The notes under the pieces are model-generated. The model did no database searches. It saw only the letters and a list, made by a program, of their open reading frames with translations, and had not been told where the DNA came from. Shown here piece after piece: positions 33,699 through 46,200 of a stretch of DNA of 64,000 bases. The DNA comes from Bactericera cockerelli (taxonomy: Eukaryota > Arthropoda > Insecta > Hemiptera > Triozidae). The stretch is from the NCBI GenBank assembly GCA_024516035.1, contig CM044957.1, positions 5,352,374 to 5,416,373 of the forward strand, read 5' to 3'. How positions within the stretch are numbered: position 1 is the stretch's first letter; every line of letters starts with the position of its first letter. Both the position numbers and the translations under genes were made by a program.

Positions 33699-33919
33699 TA
33701 TAGACCATCGAGAACGCTGATTCCTTTCTAAATTACCTGAAAACAATTAAACTGTATACACCTGTTTAACACACCAAGGAATCGGCGCGAACGACCTGTC
33801 AACTGAAAGTGTTAAAGGGCCTAAATCGAAAAAAGCTATAGATTAAAAAAAAATGATATGTTCTCCGGTTCAGGACTTTAAATTTTAATCACAATACTGA
33901 GGTCACAGTGACTCAAACC

Positions 33920-34115
33920 CGAACAAAGGGTTGGGTGGAAGAGATTGCCATAGGCAATAGCCCCGCCCTTCAGTTAGGACATATATTTTTATATATTTTT
34001 TTCTATTTTTTTCATTTTATTGTATACATTGTTTTCATTTTTTTCATTGTTAAAATAATTATTTGTACTGTACATATGTCTATGTATATCTAATAAAGTG
34101 TTTAATAATAATAAT
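33920..34115 (+). mobile_element. LINE 3'-tail copy
   Basis: GGTTGGGTGGAAGAGATTGC, ATAGGCAATAGCCCCGCCC, TTCAGTTAGGACATATAT, then CTAATAAAGTGTTTAATAAT and a TAA repeat. It is the 3' UTR of the family seen with coding sequence at 62640-64000, so this is a severely 5'-truncated insertion. Confidence 0.7.
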
Positions 34116-34397
34116 ATAGAACCCTACTATGGAAGATGTGTATTACTGTTAATAAAATTAGATGTCAGTTGCCTTGTTTCTTAAGAATAAGAAAAACACA
34201 ATTAGAATATTACGGATAACGAACGTGTTACTGAAATGCTTGCAGCGTTTTTTTTTTTTTTTTAAGAACATCTACATCCATTTAGCTTATCCTTTCGTCT
34301 TTCGCTTCCTTTCGGCTCAACATAAATGGACAATGAGTGATGTTAGGGCAGTTGGGGTAGGTCTGTTACAGTCAGTGGTCAGTATGGTTTATAGGTA

Positions 34398-34640
34398 ACT
34401 AGCGGGCTGTCGCCCGCTTTGCGGGCCGAGGCATGGCCGTGAAAGAAAAAAATCCTTTTTCGCCAATGGTAGGTGTTGTAGTGGGAATTTCGAAAAATCC
34501 CGTCTTATTGCACATCTAGACTATAAGACAAAGCTACCTACCAAATTTCAGCTTCCTCGGACTTACGGTTTGGGCTGTAGAGCGATGATCAGTCAGTGGT
34601 CAGTCAGTGACTTTGACATTTATATATTAAGATTGGAGTG
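34398..34640 (+). repeat. GC-rich-headed dispersed repeat
   Basis: Starts ACTAGCGGGCTGTCGCCCGC with a short GC hairpin, then TACCAAATTTCAGCTTCCTC, and ends GTGACTTTGACATTTATATA. Elements with this layout are common in insect genomes; the class is not decided here. Confidence 0.5.
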
Positions 34641-35254
34641 TGCGAGGTAATGCCGAGTGTGTGAGGGACACTATACCAAGCACTAGAGCGCTTGATGAAA
34701 TATTTTACCTATAATTTTAATGTACATGTTATGTATTTTATCTATTTATTATGTTGTGTTATTTTTAAAATAAGATTGGAGTTATCAATCCAGCCACTGA
34801 GCTCAGTTGTATGCTTAATTGGCTTAAAATAAGGAAAAACAATCAGAATATTCCCGAAAATGTGTTATTAAAACACTTCCAGATACGAAGGTCTCCTTCT
34901 CCCTAAGCTGAATGGTCATTGACCCCAATTTTCCTTCCTCGGACATGAAGTTTGTTTCCCAAAACTTTTGCCATTTATATTCGCTGGGTACACTTCCCCA
35001 TTGTAAACATAACATGACGCATTGAAATTTCATGTAAACATGTATGCCAGCAGTCGCTTTCTATGGCAAGCACGTGTCCCGTTATTCTAATTGAAATTTC
35101 CGTGTACCCAAGGGAATACCCGCCTCAACCAATGTAAGTTGTCTAATTTGTGGTATTACTTCCGAAAATTTCTAATATTAGAAAGCGCTTCCGCTTTCTA
35201 ATATTAGAAATGGACGTTTCATAATCTCCTGAGTAACTTTTTTTGGCTACCGAT

Positions 35255-36000
35255 CACTTGCGACAATTCACCTGAAAAAACCCGACATTTGCGACAACAG
35301 AAAAAGGTATTCACTGTAACGTTTGCGACAATATCAGACAGACAAAGGAACAGGTTAACTCCTTTGTTCATTTCGGAATTTCCAAATAAATACCGGGTCG
35401 ACTAAAAACGTATGTGAATTCATCCGATTTAATGAATTCCTTCTCTCATCATAGATAAATTTATTTTATTTGAGGAGACTCCTTGTCAGACAAACGGTTG
35501 TCAGACTAAATGTTGTGTTTCGTTAGCCGGCTAGGATAACTTGGGTGAGGGGCTTAGGGTTAGACCGGGTCGCTACGCAACCCGGCCTAACCGCCTGCGC
35601 TAATTTCAACCTAACCTAAGCCCCTCACCCAACCATCCTACCCGACAAACTGAAGTCAGTGATTTATCGTGCAATCTCACCTTGTTAACTTTACCTAACC
35701 CTATCTAACAACAAAATTCCTCTAACAAAAACGATATAATTTTCTGATTATAGAACACTAAAACGGCCCTTTTCAGGGCCACCAACTTTTCGCATATTTT
35801 GTTTTTTTTATATGGATACCTAGACACCGTAAATCAAAGGTATAACATACACCTACCAGTACGAACTAAAATTTGATTCACACTGTATGAAACATTGAAA
35901 TCTATACCTGCAATATATTGTCGCAAATGTATGGTTTGAAACCTTTTTTCACTGTCGCAAATGATCGGTTTTAAACAAAAGATTTCCGCAAGTGTCGAAT
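35255..36000. mobile_element. Non-autonomous element with TTTGCGACA-iterated inverted ends
   Basis: The left end (35255-35335) and the right end (35911-36000) are imperfect inverted repeats about 85 bp long. Each carries two or three copies of TTGCGACA (35259, 35290, 35325; right end inverted at 35919, 35953 and one decayed near 35985). The interior has no open frame but contains a long hairpin (35530-35641). Confidence 0.65.
35530..35641. repeat. Long GC-rich hairpin inside the TTGCGACA element
   Basis: The outer arms are TAGGATAACTTGGGTGAGGG and their inverse CCCTCACCCAACCATCCTA. An inner stem CCGGGT/ACCCGG encloses CGCTACGCA. It stands out from AT-rich surroundings and could fold into an extended RNA or cruciform. 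Confidence 0.7.
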
Positions 36001-36247
36001 TGCGCTTTTTTTTTTGTTTGTTCTCAACATCTTCTTTAAGGTTTTTTCAACTCTGTCACTTTCTTTCTTTCTTTCTCTCTCTCTCAATCACTAATATACC
36101 TAATTTTATTCTTCTTTTTCATTTAATCTCTATTTTTCATCCAATATTCTAATCTATGAACAATAATCTCTGGCTTTACATCTCTTGTAAAGAAAAATAA
36201 AAACATAAAGAAAAAACACGAACGAATAAATTTAAATCTTTCTCTTT

Positions 36248-37375
36248 ATGTTTGACTTTTCAAAGGCCTTCTACCTCGTTTCTCATCGTCTGCTGCTCTC
36301 AAAGATGCAAAACATTTTTGGTTTTGACCCCGACGTCATTGCATGGTTCAGATCATACCTTACTGAACGCTTTCAATGTGTGTTGGGAGTCAACCAAAAA
36401 AAATCCAAATGGATGCCCGTGGTTTCAGGGGTTCCTCAGGGCTCTGTTTTAGGACCCCTACTGTTCTCGTTATTCATCAACGATATTCCTTCTTGTTTCT
36501 TGTCATCTCGCTTTCATCTATACGCCGATGACTTACAAATCTATTACTCCTTCGATCCTTCCGAGACAGCCGAGGCAGCCCAAGTCATCAATAATGAAAT
36601 CAGTAATCTCGTTACGTGGTCGAAAAACAACGGTCTTAAAATTAACTCTTCAAAAACCAAGGTACTTCTAATCAGTAGCCATCACACTCTTCGGCGCATT
36701 TCTGTTCCATCTCCATTCATTCAGGTAGATGGAGATGATATTGAGGTTGTCGAATCAGCCAAAAACCTTGGTATTATGTTTGACCGCACCCTCAGCTGGA
36801 AATTTGAAGTAAATAATATCAGGAAAAAAGTCTTTGGGGCACTCTGGTCTTTAGGTCGTCTTAAAAAATATCTCTCTTTAAACACTAAAAAGCTTCTAAT
36901 TAAATTCCACGTCTTGCCACTTTTCGAATACTGTGCCCCACTTCTCCTGGGAATTACTCAGGTAGAAGCGAATAGATTACAACAGGCACAAAATGCTTGT
37001 GTCCGTTTTATTTTCAACGCTAGGCGTCGGGATCACATAACTCCTTACTTTAACCGTCTTCAATGGTCTAAAGTCGAGGACAAGAGAAAACTCCTCACTC
37101 TATTCCGACTCTACAAAATTATATCTTCAAATTCTCCTTCATATCTGTACGAAAAATATTGCTTCCGCTCCAACATCAGCTCTCGAGAAACAAGGTCTCA
37201 TCATCTTCTCCTTGAAATTCCATCCTGTAGAACAGAAGCATATCACAAGGAATTCCTGTCATCCTCAATTGCCCTTTGGAACTCCATTCCACCCCCCATC
37301 CTCAACTGTAAATCTTTCTTTCGATTTAGATCTTCCCTTATTGAAGCTGTTGGCAAGAAAATAATCCCCCTATAA
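36248..37375 (+). CDS. 5'-truncated CR1-like LINE reverse transcriptase
   Basis: 375 uninterrupted codons. RT palm motifs in order: DFSKAF (about residues 3-8), GVPQGSVLGPLLFSLFINDI (about 61-80) and the catalytic YADD (about 92-95). A thumb and the LINE C-terminal region follow (NLGIMFDRTLSW, LPLFEYCAPLLLG). The position after DFSKAF, usually Asp (KAFD), is Tyr, and the fingers and endonuclease are missing, so it cannot act alone. The 3' end lies near 37660 and closes with TTATACTTATACTTATG, a short-microsatellite tail of CR1/jockey type. The ATG is only the first codon in the surviving frame. Confidence 0.8.
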   Translation: MFDFSKAFYLVSHRLLLSKMQNIFGFDPDVIAWFRSYLTERFQCVLGVNQKKSKWMPVVSGVPQGSVLGPLLFSLFINDIPSCFLSSRFHLYADDLQIYYSFDPSETAEAAQVINNEISNLVTWSKNNGLKINSSKTKVLLISSHHTLRRISVPSPFIQVDGDDIEVVESAKNLGIMFDRTLSWKFEVNNIRKKVFGALWSLGRLKKYLSLNTKKLLIKFHVLPLFEYCAPLLLGITQVEANRLQQAQNACVRFIFNARRRDHITPYFNRLQWSKVEDKRKLLTLFRLYKIISSNSPSYLYEKYCFRSNISSRETRSHHLLLEIPSCRTEAYHKEFLSSSIALWNSIPPPILNCKSFFRFRSSLIEAVGKKIIPL

Positions 37376-37679
37376 TCCTTATTATCCTTCCTCCTCCCTT
37401 AATGACCCCCTTATACTACCGTACCTGGTGTGAATGTGTGATTGAATATGATTTTTTTTTTTTTTTTGCTTTTCTTTTAATTACCATTATTCTTTATCTT
37501 GTTTTCTATTATCTTTACTCTGCAATTGTTATTTTATGTACATTGTATTTATACTCAAATAAATAAAGAGGTGCTTTGTTAAACTGTTGGCATAATGGGA
37601 CTACCTGTCTTGCGCTGACAGTCTAAATAAAGCACTACTTATACTTATACTTATGTTACTCGATCATTTTATGAAATCC

Positions 37680-37990
37680 TTTTGACATTTTCATGTCTTT
37701 GCTCTGGCACATAACCAAAATTATGTAACGAAATTATGTAACGAAATTATGTGACGAAATTATGTAACGAAATATTAAATTGACATTTTCATGTCTTTGC
37801 TCTGGCACATAACCAAAATTATGTAACGAAATTATGTGACGAAATTATGTAACGAAATATTAAATTATAACATGAAAATGTCCCAATGGTTGCAGACTCG
37901 TATGCAAGCGTTTTTTGGTTTTTGACATTTTCATGTCTTTGCTCTGGCACATAACCAAAATTATGTAACGAAATTATGTAACGAAATTTT
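37680..37990 (+). repeat. Tandem repeat with the AAATTATGTAACG word
   Basis: Three units, each TTTTCATGTCTTTGCTCTGG, CACATAACC, then two to four copies of AAATTATGTAACG (starting about 37688, 37789 and 37926). It lies just downstream of the CR1-like LINE. Confidence 0.8.
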
Positions 37991-40236
37991 TTTCAAGATG
38001 AGTGTTTCACATGCTTTTTTATTTCGTATCCATGAAAGAGGAGCTCCTGTTAACTCCTGTAGACGCTTGTGGTCTGTTTTAGCCTGCCCAATGCCCATCC
38101 CGTGGTATGCCTCCCCTCTGATGGGCGAGAAGTGACACAAGACTTCCCATTTAGGTGCTGGGTCAACACGAGCGCATCGGAAGGTATCCCTTACAAACAA
38201 TTGTAACCAAATTTTTTTCTCTCATCTCCCTCCTCTTTCTATTCGTGCTTTTTTCTATTTCTTTTTTTCCTCCTCTCCCCTCCTCCTTTATTTCCAATTA
38301 TTCTCTCATCACGAATTTTCTCTCATTTCTCTCTGGTAATACTTTCCTTAACACGAGGCGCTTTCTTTGTTCTTTTTCTTTGAAACTAAAAATTATTGAC
38401 AATTATGGACACATCTTTTCCTCGTTATAACATTTACGCATCATAGTTCTCGTAGAAACATTAATTAAATAAATAAAAGAATTTTTTCCATTTCAATAGT
38501 TCCTAATATATGTATGTACAACGAGGGTATACAGAGATTTTTGAATGCAAAAATACCTGTAATATTTTTCTCTTATTCTCAATTCTCCTTCAATAACACA
38601 AAAAATACATTACATATTATTTAGAAAAATATGTCAGAAGAACTCCAAATCTGAAGAACGAGGCACTGTGCCCATCACACCTGCCGCATTTCCTATTAAA
38701 AATCACATTCAAAATGTTGGCCCACCAGATTATGATGAAATTTTGACCGTTCTAAAGATAATTACCTATAATCATTTAGTGCAAAAGCTATTTATTTTCA
38801 AGATTCACTGAATCGAAGTTGATGAATTTAAAGTGGGACCATCTGCAACACGTCTCTTCTGTGTATGTGTTACAAATTCCGTTAGAATTCGTTCTCCAAT
38901 TTCTGAAATATTCACGTAACATTTTTCAAGGAAAAAAATAGACCAACAGACACACACAAAGCCAGAGTTGCTCAAGAGGTTGTGGAGGATATGAAATATT
39001 AAATTATTATGAAAAATTGTTAACATAAACAAGCACAATCTTCCGTTATCCATAGATACATCGGAAGTAACAAAGTTCTATGCAAATAAATTGGAAAACA
39101 AGCCATTACGAAGGTCGTTTCTCTCAGATGCCTCTGTAGTGTCAAGGGATTTGTTTTGATACTTTTCTCCAAGTCACATTCCTCAAAACTCTTCTTCAGC
39201 TTTTAGTTCTTCTTTTTTATTCTACAAATCTAATGGTAAAATCTATTTGGTTCTATTTCCAAGAAAATCTTTTGATTCTGTGAAAGCAAATAGAAGTACT
39301 CTGCAAATTCCATATAATTTTTTTCTAGTTAAGATGTGAAATAATATATATAATTACTTTGCCAAATTTAATCAAATTCGGCAAAAATCTTGGTCAACAA
39401 TACACCAGCATTGGACTTGAAAATAAAATCAAACAACGATGTCCAGGTTAGTACTCTCTGGACTCCATTTTACACCCTATTAAACCATTAATATTCCCAT
39501 TATTCTTTAGTACTTAAAGCAACGCTGTTTCTCACCCTGTAAAAGTATTCCCATTCCTTCTGTTTTCCCAAACTGACGCTAACACGTACTTTAGAGATTA
39601 GCTTTGCCCCACATTAAAACAATTTTGTTTTTTCACTCTTGTTGTTCGATCAAATTTATTTGTGTTTCTCTTTTTGACATCGAATGTCATCAGAGTTTCG
39701 TGCTTGCACGGTCATTTGCTGATTACACAAACGTATGTACTTTGCGCTTTCAATTGTTTTGATATCATTGTTGATATAGTGCTTATTTTGAACGTCAAAA
39801 TGTCAAATGACTGTGGAAGGGAGCTTAGATAGTTGATTGTGTTGGCCTTCTCTATTCGGTTGTATTTGTTTGAAAACAAAAAGGCGAAGTTAAACTGTTA
39901 ATAATTTGGTTACTTTGTCATTGTACTCGTATTTTTATCTTCTATGTTTGGTTTGTAGAGCACTGTTGTATTTATTTATCAAAGGTCTTGTGTAAAATCC
40001 CTCTTTCTTACCCTGTTGTGCTATTGAAAAAGAGTACCTGTTGGAATTTGCCTCAAACTTGGATAACAGTGTTTTGTATCTGAGGGACGGTATGCCGAAT
40101 AAGCATAGGTTTACAGTACCTGACAGTCCAAGTTGAATTCTACAACATCAAACGTTGATTGTAATTTTCAGTATCTGATTTTTCATAAATAACTCGTCGA
40201 CTGCGCCACTTGAAGAATTTCTCATCTCAGATACAC

Positions 40237-43200
40237 ATGAAATCCTCAAAATTGTTATGGGTTTCAAAAGAGAACAAATTCAAACATTTCGCGCCTTTGG
40301 CTCCGGTAGTCTACATTGGATTTTTCTTTGGACTTCTGCCCTACAAGTGGAGCACCAAGAACCTCTCAATGCCTGGCTTACCATCCGGTAAGAGTGCGAA
40401 GAACAATTTCAGCTATTTATATTTGTTAACAAAGTCCCATGTGTGTTGTGTTGATAATACTTGATGGATATTTGAATAATTTGACTGTGTTAGAATTTTT
40501 GACCACCTTATCTAATAAATCATGTCATGTTACGAATTTGTACCAAAAATACTATCTTTAAGAATCATATTAATGAATGCCGATGTCTAATTTGGATGAT
40601 ATCTACAAAACCATGTCATGGTTATAATATCACAGTGAATCATACTATGTTAAAACAAATCACTTACCTGTCCAAAGATTTTGGTATGCCAGATTTTTTT
40701 CCAGCTGAATTACCCTATACTTAACTCTTTTTTTTTCTTTATTTCTTTTCTTTTAACACTTGATTATTATTTTATAAATCATTTTTACATCTTATTTGAA
40801 ATGGAATCTTGCTGACATTAAACCATAGTCTTAATTCCAGGTCAAGATATCCTCCACCATTCTCTCATTGGCATCTCAATCTCCTACTTCTATTTTCTGA
40901 TTGGCCTTTACGTTGGCTTCATCAATGTACAGCTGACGGTTGATTTAGCCAACAAGTATAACTCCTGTTTTGACGACATCTGTTGGGGCCCTGTCTGCAG
41001 GAATGTTTGCGTTCATTTGGTCATTGTTTGGGTTGTTTACATAGGTGAGTTATCACCAGTAAATCAAGTGGTCAACGTTCTAGCCTGGTAATCCAGGTAG
41101 CGTAGTGATCCCACCCAATGCATGGATTTTTCCTCATTTATTTGAGAAAATGACCATAATAAGACTCTGAATGTTAGGTGGTAGAAAATGTTTTAAGAAT
41201 TAACCTCGCATACTGGTTAACTTCCACTTGAGTATTACTATTATTATGTACTACACGAATATCAATGTTCCTGGACAACATTTTTGAGCTCTCTTCATTT
41301 GGCAGAAGTTGAGATTCAGAATATACAGATACACAATACCTATCATTTATTTTAGTTATCTTTTAATTTAGTTAAAAATAAATTTGTACCTACTGGATTT
41401 GTAATTGATTATCTGAACATATCTAGGAAAACAGATTTACTTGGAATGTATACTTTCCCTAAAGAAGCAACAAAAAAATGAAAATGTAACGAGTAACACT
41501 TCTTATATCAATTTTCAAAACCAATTTTTTTATCATACAATTTCTTTAATCATAATATATTTGTGTTAATATGTCACAATTACTCGAACCCACCCTGCTA
41601 AAATGTACTTGTGACTCGAACCATCACGTTACAGTCAACTGCTTGAACATGCGATGTGAGGTCGGCCATATTGTACATTATTTTCTTTTCTTTTTAGGCT
41701 GTATTTCCAGTATTCTCTGCGTTCTCTACTACCGTCGCCAGACAACGCTCCACTGTTTAAATCAAATGAACCAACTCATCGGAGTCATGCAGGTTCGCAT
41801 CCCTCTCCTGACATCGTTTCTCATCCTTCTCTTCCTGACCTTCCAAGTCACTTCATTCACGTACCAAATGCGGCGCAGTCATTTAATGATGAACTTTGTT
41901 CTGGAATTTGGCCCGCCCTATTTGCTCATCTGCCTGACTTTGGCCAACGCTTGCGTCACGGGGCTTTTGTTGAAATTGCTCGAAATAGGCCATGTCGGAT
42001 TGAACAATCAGGTATTGATTTTCAATTACTTCTAGTATAATTTCATTCGGAGATTTTATTGACAGAGAAAAATTCACCTGTTGACAGTGTTGTATGTAAG
42101 ACCATGTTACATGTGTATACTTGATACACTTGTCTTTTGATATGAGTGACACTTGACTTTTCAATTGTTGAATCTTTCCTCTAGATGTTTTGTTGTCGAT
42201 GTATCGACTCTAATGTATACTTCATCATAAATGATCTTGTCCATTACTTCCACGTCAGCTGGAGCATCTCTTTCAGAACTACAACCGACGTATCGGTCCC
42301 AACATCATGCAACTTATGTCCGTTCACTGGAACCTGTCGGACCTGACGGATTTGGTGTCTCTTTGCGTCCGAGTTGATTTGATGTTCGTTGGCGTCTGTT
42401 CCACCATTCGCGTCATCTATTTTATGTTCTCCATGTTGAGGGTCATTGAGGAGTCCATGATGAATAAACCGGGCTCCAAGTTCTCGACATTCCAGTCAAT
42501 CATATTCATGGTGACGGTGGTGGGCCCGTTTGTGTCGCTGTGCTTTCGGTGTAACCGAGTTGTGCAAGAGGTGAGTTCCAGTAAAAAAAATATGAGTGGC
42601 AAATTTTACTAAATGCACATAGATATCTGAATACACCTTTAGAGCTTTTGTTCGCTTATTGGCTCTCAGCGGTAGGCAGAAGTTCTAATATGTATGCTTT
42701 GAAAAAACCTTTATATGAATACCAAGAGAAAATATCAGGCTTTACAACAGCTCTGAAAATCTTGCGAACAGTTCGAAAATATTTGCAGAATTTTTAACAT
42801 CATCGTAAGTAATTGTTTCTTCATAAAGACCTTGGGGACGAGGAAAACTCTTGTTCAAACACGCTTGTATATCGGCAGTATCACTCCGCTTTTGTGAACG
42901 AGAAGAAAAAAATGCCCCAATTTCAAAAAATGTTCATTTATTAGCTAGGTGTTATAAAAATATATATTTATTTTTCTAGGAGGAAAATTCGCTCATCAGC
43001 ATCAACCGTTTACTTCTGAAAGCTCGAAGCCACAAAGATACTCAAGCAGTTTCCATGGTAAGAATTTTGATTTTGCAAAAATAATTTAATCTTTCGATTA
43101 ATAGTTTTTAGTCGATTTGTCTTCAATTTTTTCGTTCATAAATTTATACACAAGTCCGGCTGGAGGCTGGCAGTTATTTCCTAACCGGCCTCGTTAGAGT

Positions 43201-46200
43201 AGTTAGTTGACAGTTGGGTCTTATATAGTTTATCTTTATCTTTCATGGTTTATCTTTTGATCAACGAATTAAAAAAAAGAAGAAACTATTTAGAGCTATT
43301 GCAATTTTAATGGCAGTTTTGGCACATCCAATAATTCAGATTCTTATTATATTTTAGGCACATCCACTAATCCAGATTCTTATGGTAGTTTGAGCTCATC
43401 CACTAATTCAGATTCTTATGGTATACTTTGGGCTCATCTAATTCAGATTCTTATGGTAGTTTAGGCACATCCACTAATTTAGATTCTTATGGTAGTCAAG
43501 ACACATCCACTAACTCAGATTTTTATGGTAGTCAAGACACATACACTAATTCAGATTCTTATGGTAGTTTAGGCACATCCACTAACTCAGATTCTTATTG
43601 TAGTTTAGGGTTATGTTAATATAGGCCGGCTGGCTCGTGCTACTTGACGAGCGCTCGCCTCCCGGTAAGCTTGATTCACTAATATCTATTTTCTTTCGAC
43701 TGGTGCGGTACATTCGTTCCGCTTGAACTGTATCCATATTTCGACAGCTATCGGCATTAACATTGTGTTTGATATTTCATCACTTACTTTTATTTGAAGC
43801 TGTCTGATTTCTTGGAGCAGGCCAAAGTCCGTCAGATCTCTTTCTCAGCTTGTGGTCTTTTCACTCTCAACCTACGACTGGTGTGCACGGTAAGTCAAGG
43901 TTGTAAGAGATACCTAGGGTGAGCAGATTTTTTTGAAGCCAAAGCGGGACGCGGCCCGTTTTCGCGTTACCGGGGGGGGGGGGGTAGGAGTTTCTGGTGT
44001 GAAAAGTTGTAAATAGTCTATTTAACAGTGTACACTAGCTCCCATGGCTTAATAGTCACTGCACTACTCTTGTACGCGGGATACCTGGGTTCAAATCCTG
44101 GCGGGGGCAATAGCTTGTCACCGTGTATGTTTTCGGGGATCACACAGCCTCGTGAGGACATAGAGAGTAGCTGTAGAGGCATTGTCTATAGCGACCCAGT
44201 CACCCAGTGTCAGCATGTAGGTAAAAATGGGATTAATGAGATTTGAATTTTTTAATAAAAAAATAAAAAGAACCATTTTTTTGTTAGTTTTTTCGAAACG
44301 TTCGAAAAGTACACTTTTTGGCTGCGCTCCTGGCGGTGCACTGGTACCTAACACAAAAATTACATTGAAAAAAAAAGAAAAAATACTAGCTTACGAATTA
44401 TGCTGGATCTTCCTTAGGTAATATTATTAAATATTTCTTTATGATAAGATAAGGAAAGTAAAAAGCGGGACATTTTAATGATTTTGGTCAAAAGCGGGAC
44501 ATTTTAGCGTCCCGGGGAGATCGCTCGGGACAGCGGGACAAACGGCTCCAAAGCGGGACGTATGGTCACCCTAGAGATACCTGAAGTAGATACCTGTTTG
44601 CTTCATGAATAAAATAATTCTACTTTACATTCCAGGCATTGCCGTACATGGCGGACTTAACGCAAGTAGAAAAGTTACCCACCAGTTTTCTTTTTTTTTT
44701 AACTTTAATAAGTTTCAGGATTTAGTCAAACACTTTGTTAAATTTAGTTCAATGAGTTCAACTCTTTTTATCAATCCTGCGCTCCTAGCAAGTTATTTGC
44801 AATAAAATACTCTGTTTAGCCTCCAAGAAGAGGGTGCCTATAGCTATTGCTATAGTAACAAACTTATTAAATTTACAATCGTTACACCACGGAAAGGAGG
44901 TTGACTTACAGAAAGAGTTTGAAATTTTTAATTTAAAAATGGCTTTGTGCTTTATAAGTTTGTAGATAACATTATTATCATTATCATTGTGTTCGATGGT
45001 CGCCAAACTTCATATTTTCATAAAGTTTATACGAGTATAAGGAGGCTAAATAATTAACAAGGGCCCTTAGAACCAAGTCAATGAAAGTTTGATGTTTCCA
45101 ATCTTATACTGACTTTGCTAAAGGAGGCTAATAAGCAAAGCTAGTGCAAAAGTGAAAAATACAGAGGTTATGCTTTTACAATATCGATGCCAGTCTCCAA
45201 ATGCAAGTTAACAATATCCTGTTTATTATGTACTGCAACCGTCCTCACAATATTCCTCGCATTGCAAGGTTGTACCCCGTCGTCATTATCATTAGTAGAT
45301 ATAGGTAGGTAATCATAATAAATTATAAAATTTATTTATTTTAAAATTATTTAATACGTATTTCCTAAATTATTTATGTAAAAAAGGATGAACCAAATAA
45401 CCTTGACCATGAATGCGAGGTTACCTAACCAATGCCAACCCGAAGTAGGTCTGGAAAAAGGCAAAGTGAAAGAAGAATAAGATAATGATATATGAAGCAA
45501 ACCAATTTTTAGCATGAATTATTGTTTTCCAAAAATTAACGGTTTTCCAAAAGAAACCGTAAAAAAATCTTCTGAAACTAACTTTTCGAAAATAGCGGTT
45601 TAACCCAAATTTGATTGAACGCACACTTTATGTATATTATTTTTTACAGTTCAGTTGCTTTGTCGATGCAACTTAGACCCTAAAGACCCTTCCCTGTTGC
45701 CGAGGTAGTGAAAGCCTTGAAAATAAGCCCTTCGAATATTTCTAACCTTCCTCAAAACAAAACTCCGCAAAGTATCATGTTGGCGAATATCTTCTTCAAC
45801 TTTCTTTCGAAAAGTCCCTGAACTCATTTTGCATACACCTAGATTACCCGGGCTTAAAACAACATTAGTTGAAAGTTTTCTCGCAAATAGAGCAGAATAC
45901 ACCCGGGGGGGAAGGAGGGGACAGGGGTGGGATGAGAAGTTTGGGTGGAATAGTTCTGTCATTAAGAGAAGACTCGTGTTTGGTTTGTGTTCCCAAGGTA
46001 GATCCCTGCAGGATACCTTGCCGCGGCACAGACAAGGGTGACCTACATACATTTGTGCGATTTGTGCCTGTAGCAGAACGAAGTAATAGCGCATTTAAGG
46101 GGCGTGGGGTAGAACGCTATCTAACTCTCCAGTCCCCATCGAAATCTGACAAAAAGGAATAAAATCGGGATACCTAGAAAGCGATTGAAGGGAGAGCAAA

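Larger units (their letters stand above)
30916..40236. other. Region between receptor A exon 6 and receptor B, rich in mobile DNA
   Basis: Contains a 5'-inverted RNase H LINE (30980-32544), a GT/GA microsatellite, a SINE-B, a LINE tail, a GC-rich dispersed repeat, a large inverted-repeat element (35255-36000), a CR1-like LINE (36248-37375) and a short tandem repeat (37680-37990). 32550-33250 is AT-rich with recurring TTTTGAT words. 38000-40236 shows nothing recognisable. No receptor C-terminal exon was seen here. Confidence 0.65.

Noticed and set aside
33266..33703. 145-codon frame with an ER repeat
   Set aside because: Runs through the GA microsatellite and then the SINE-B antisense; no coding signal.
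38000..40200. Missing C-terminal exon of receptor A
   Set aside because: Scanned for the TY-x5-QF signature with a preceding acceptor; nothing convincing, so the exon remains unlocated.
43428..43619. Ser/Thr-rich repeat protein
   Set aside because: It is the 36-bp minisatellite in intron 5 of receptor B.
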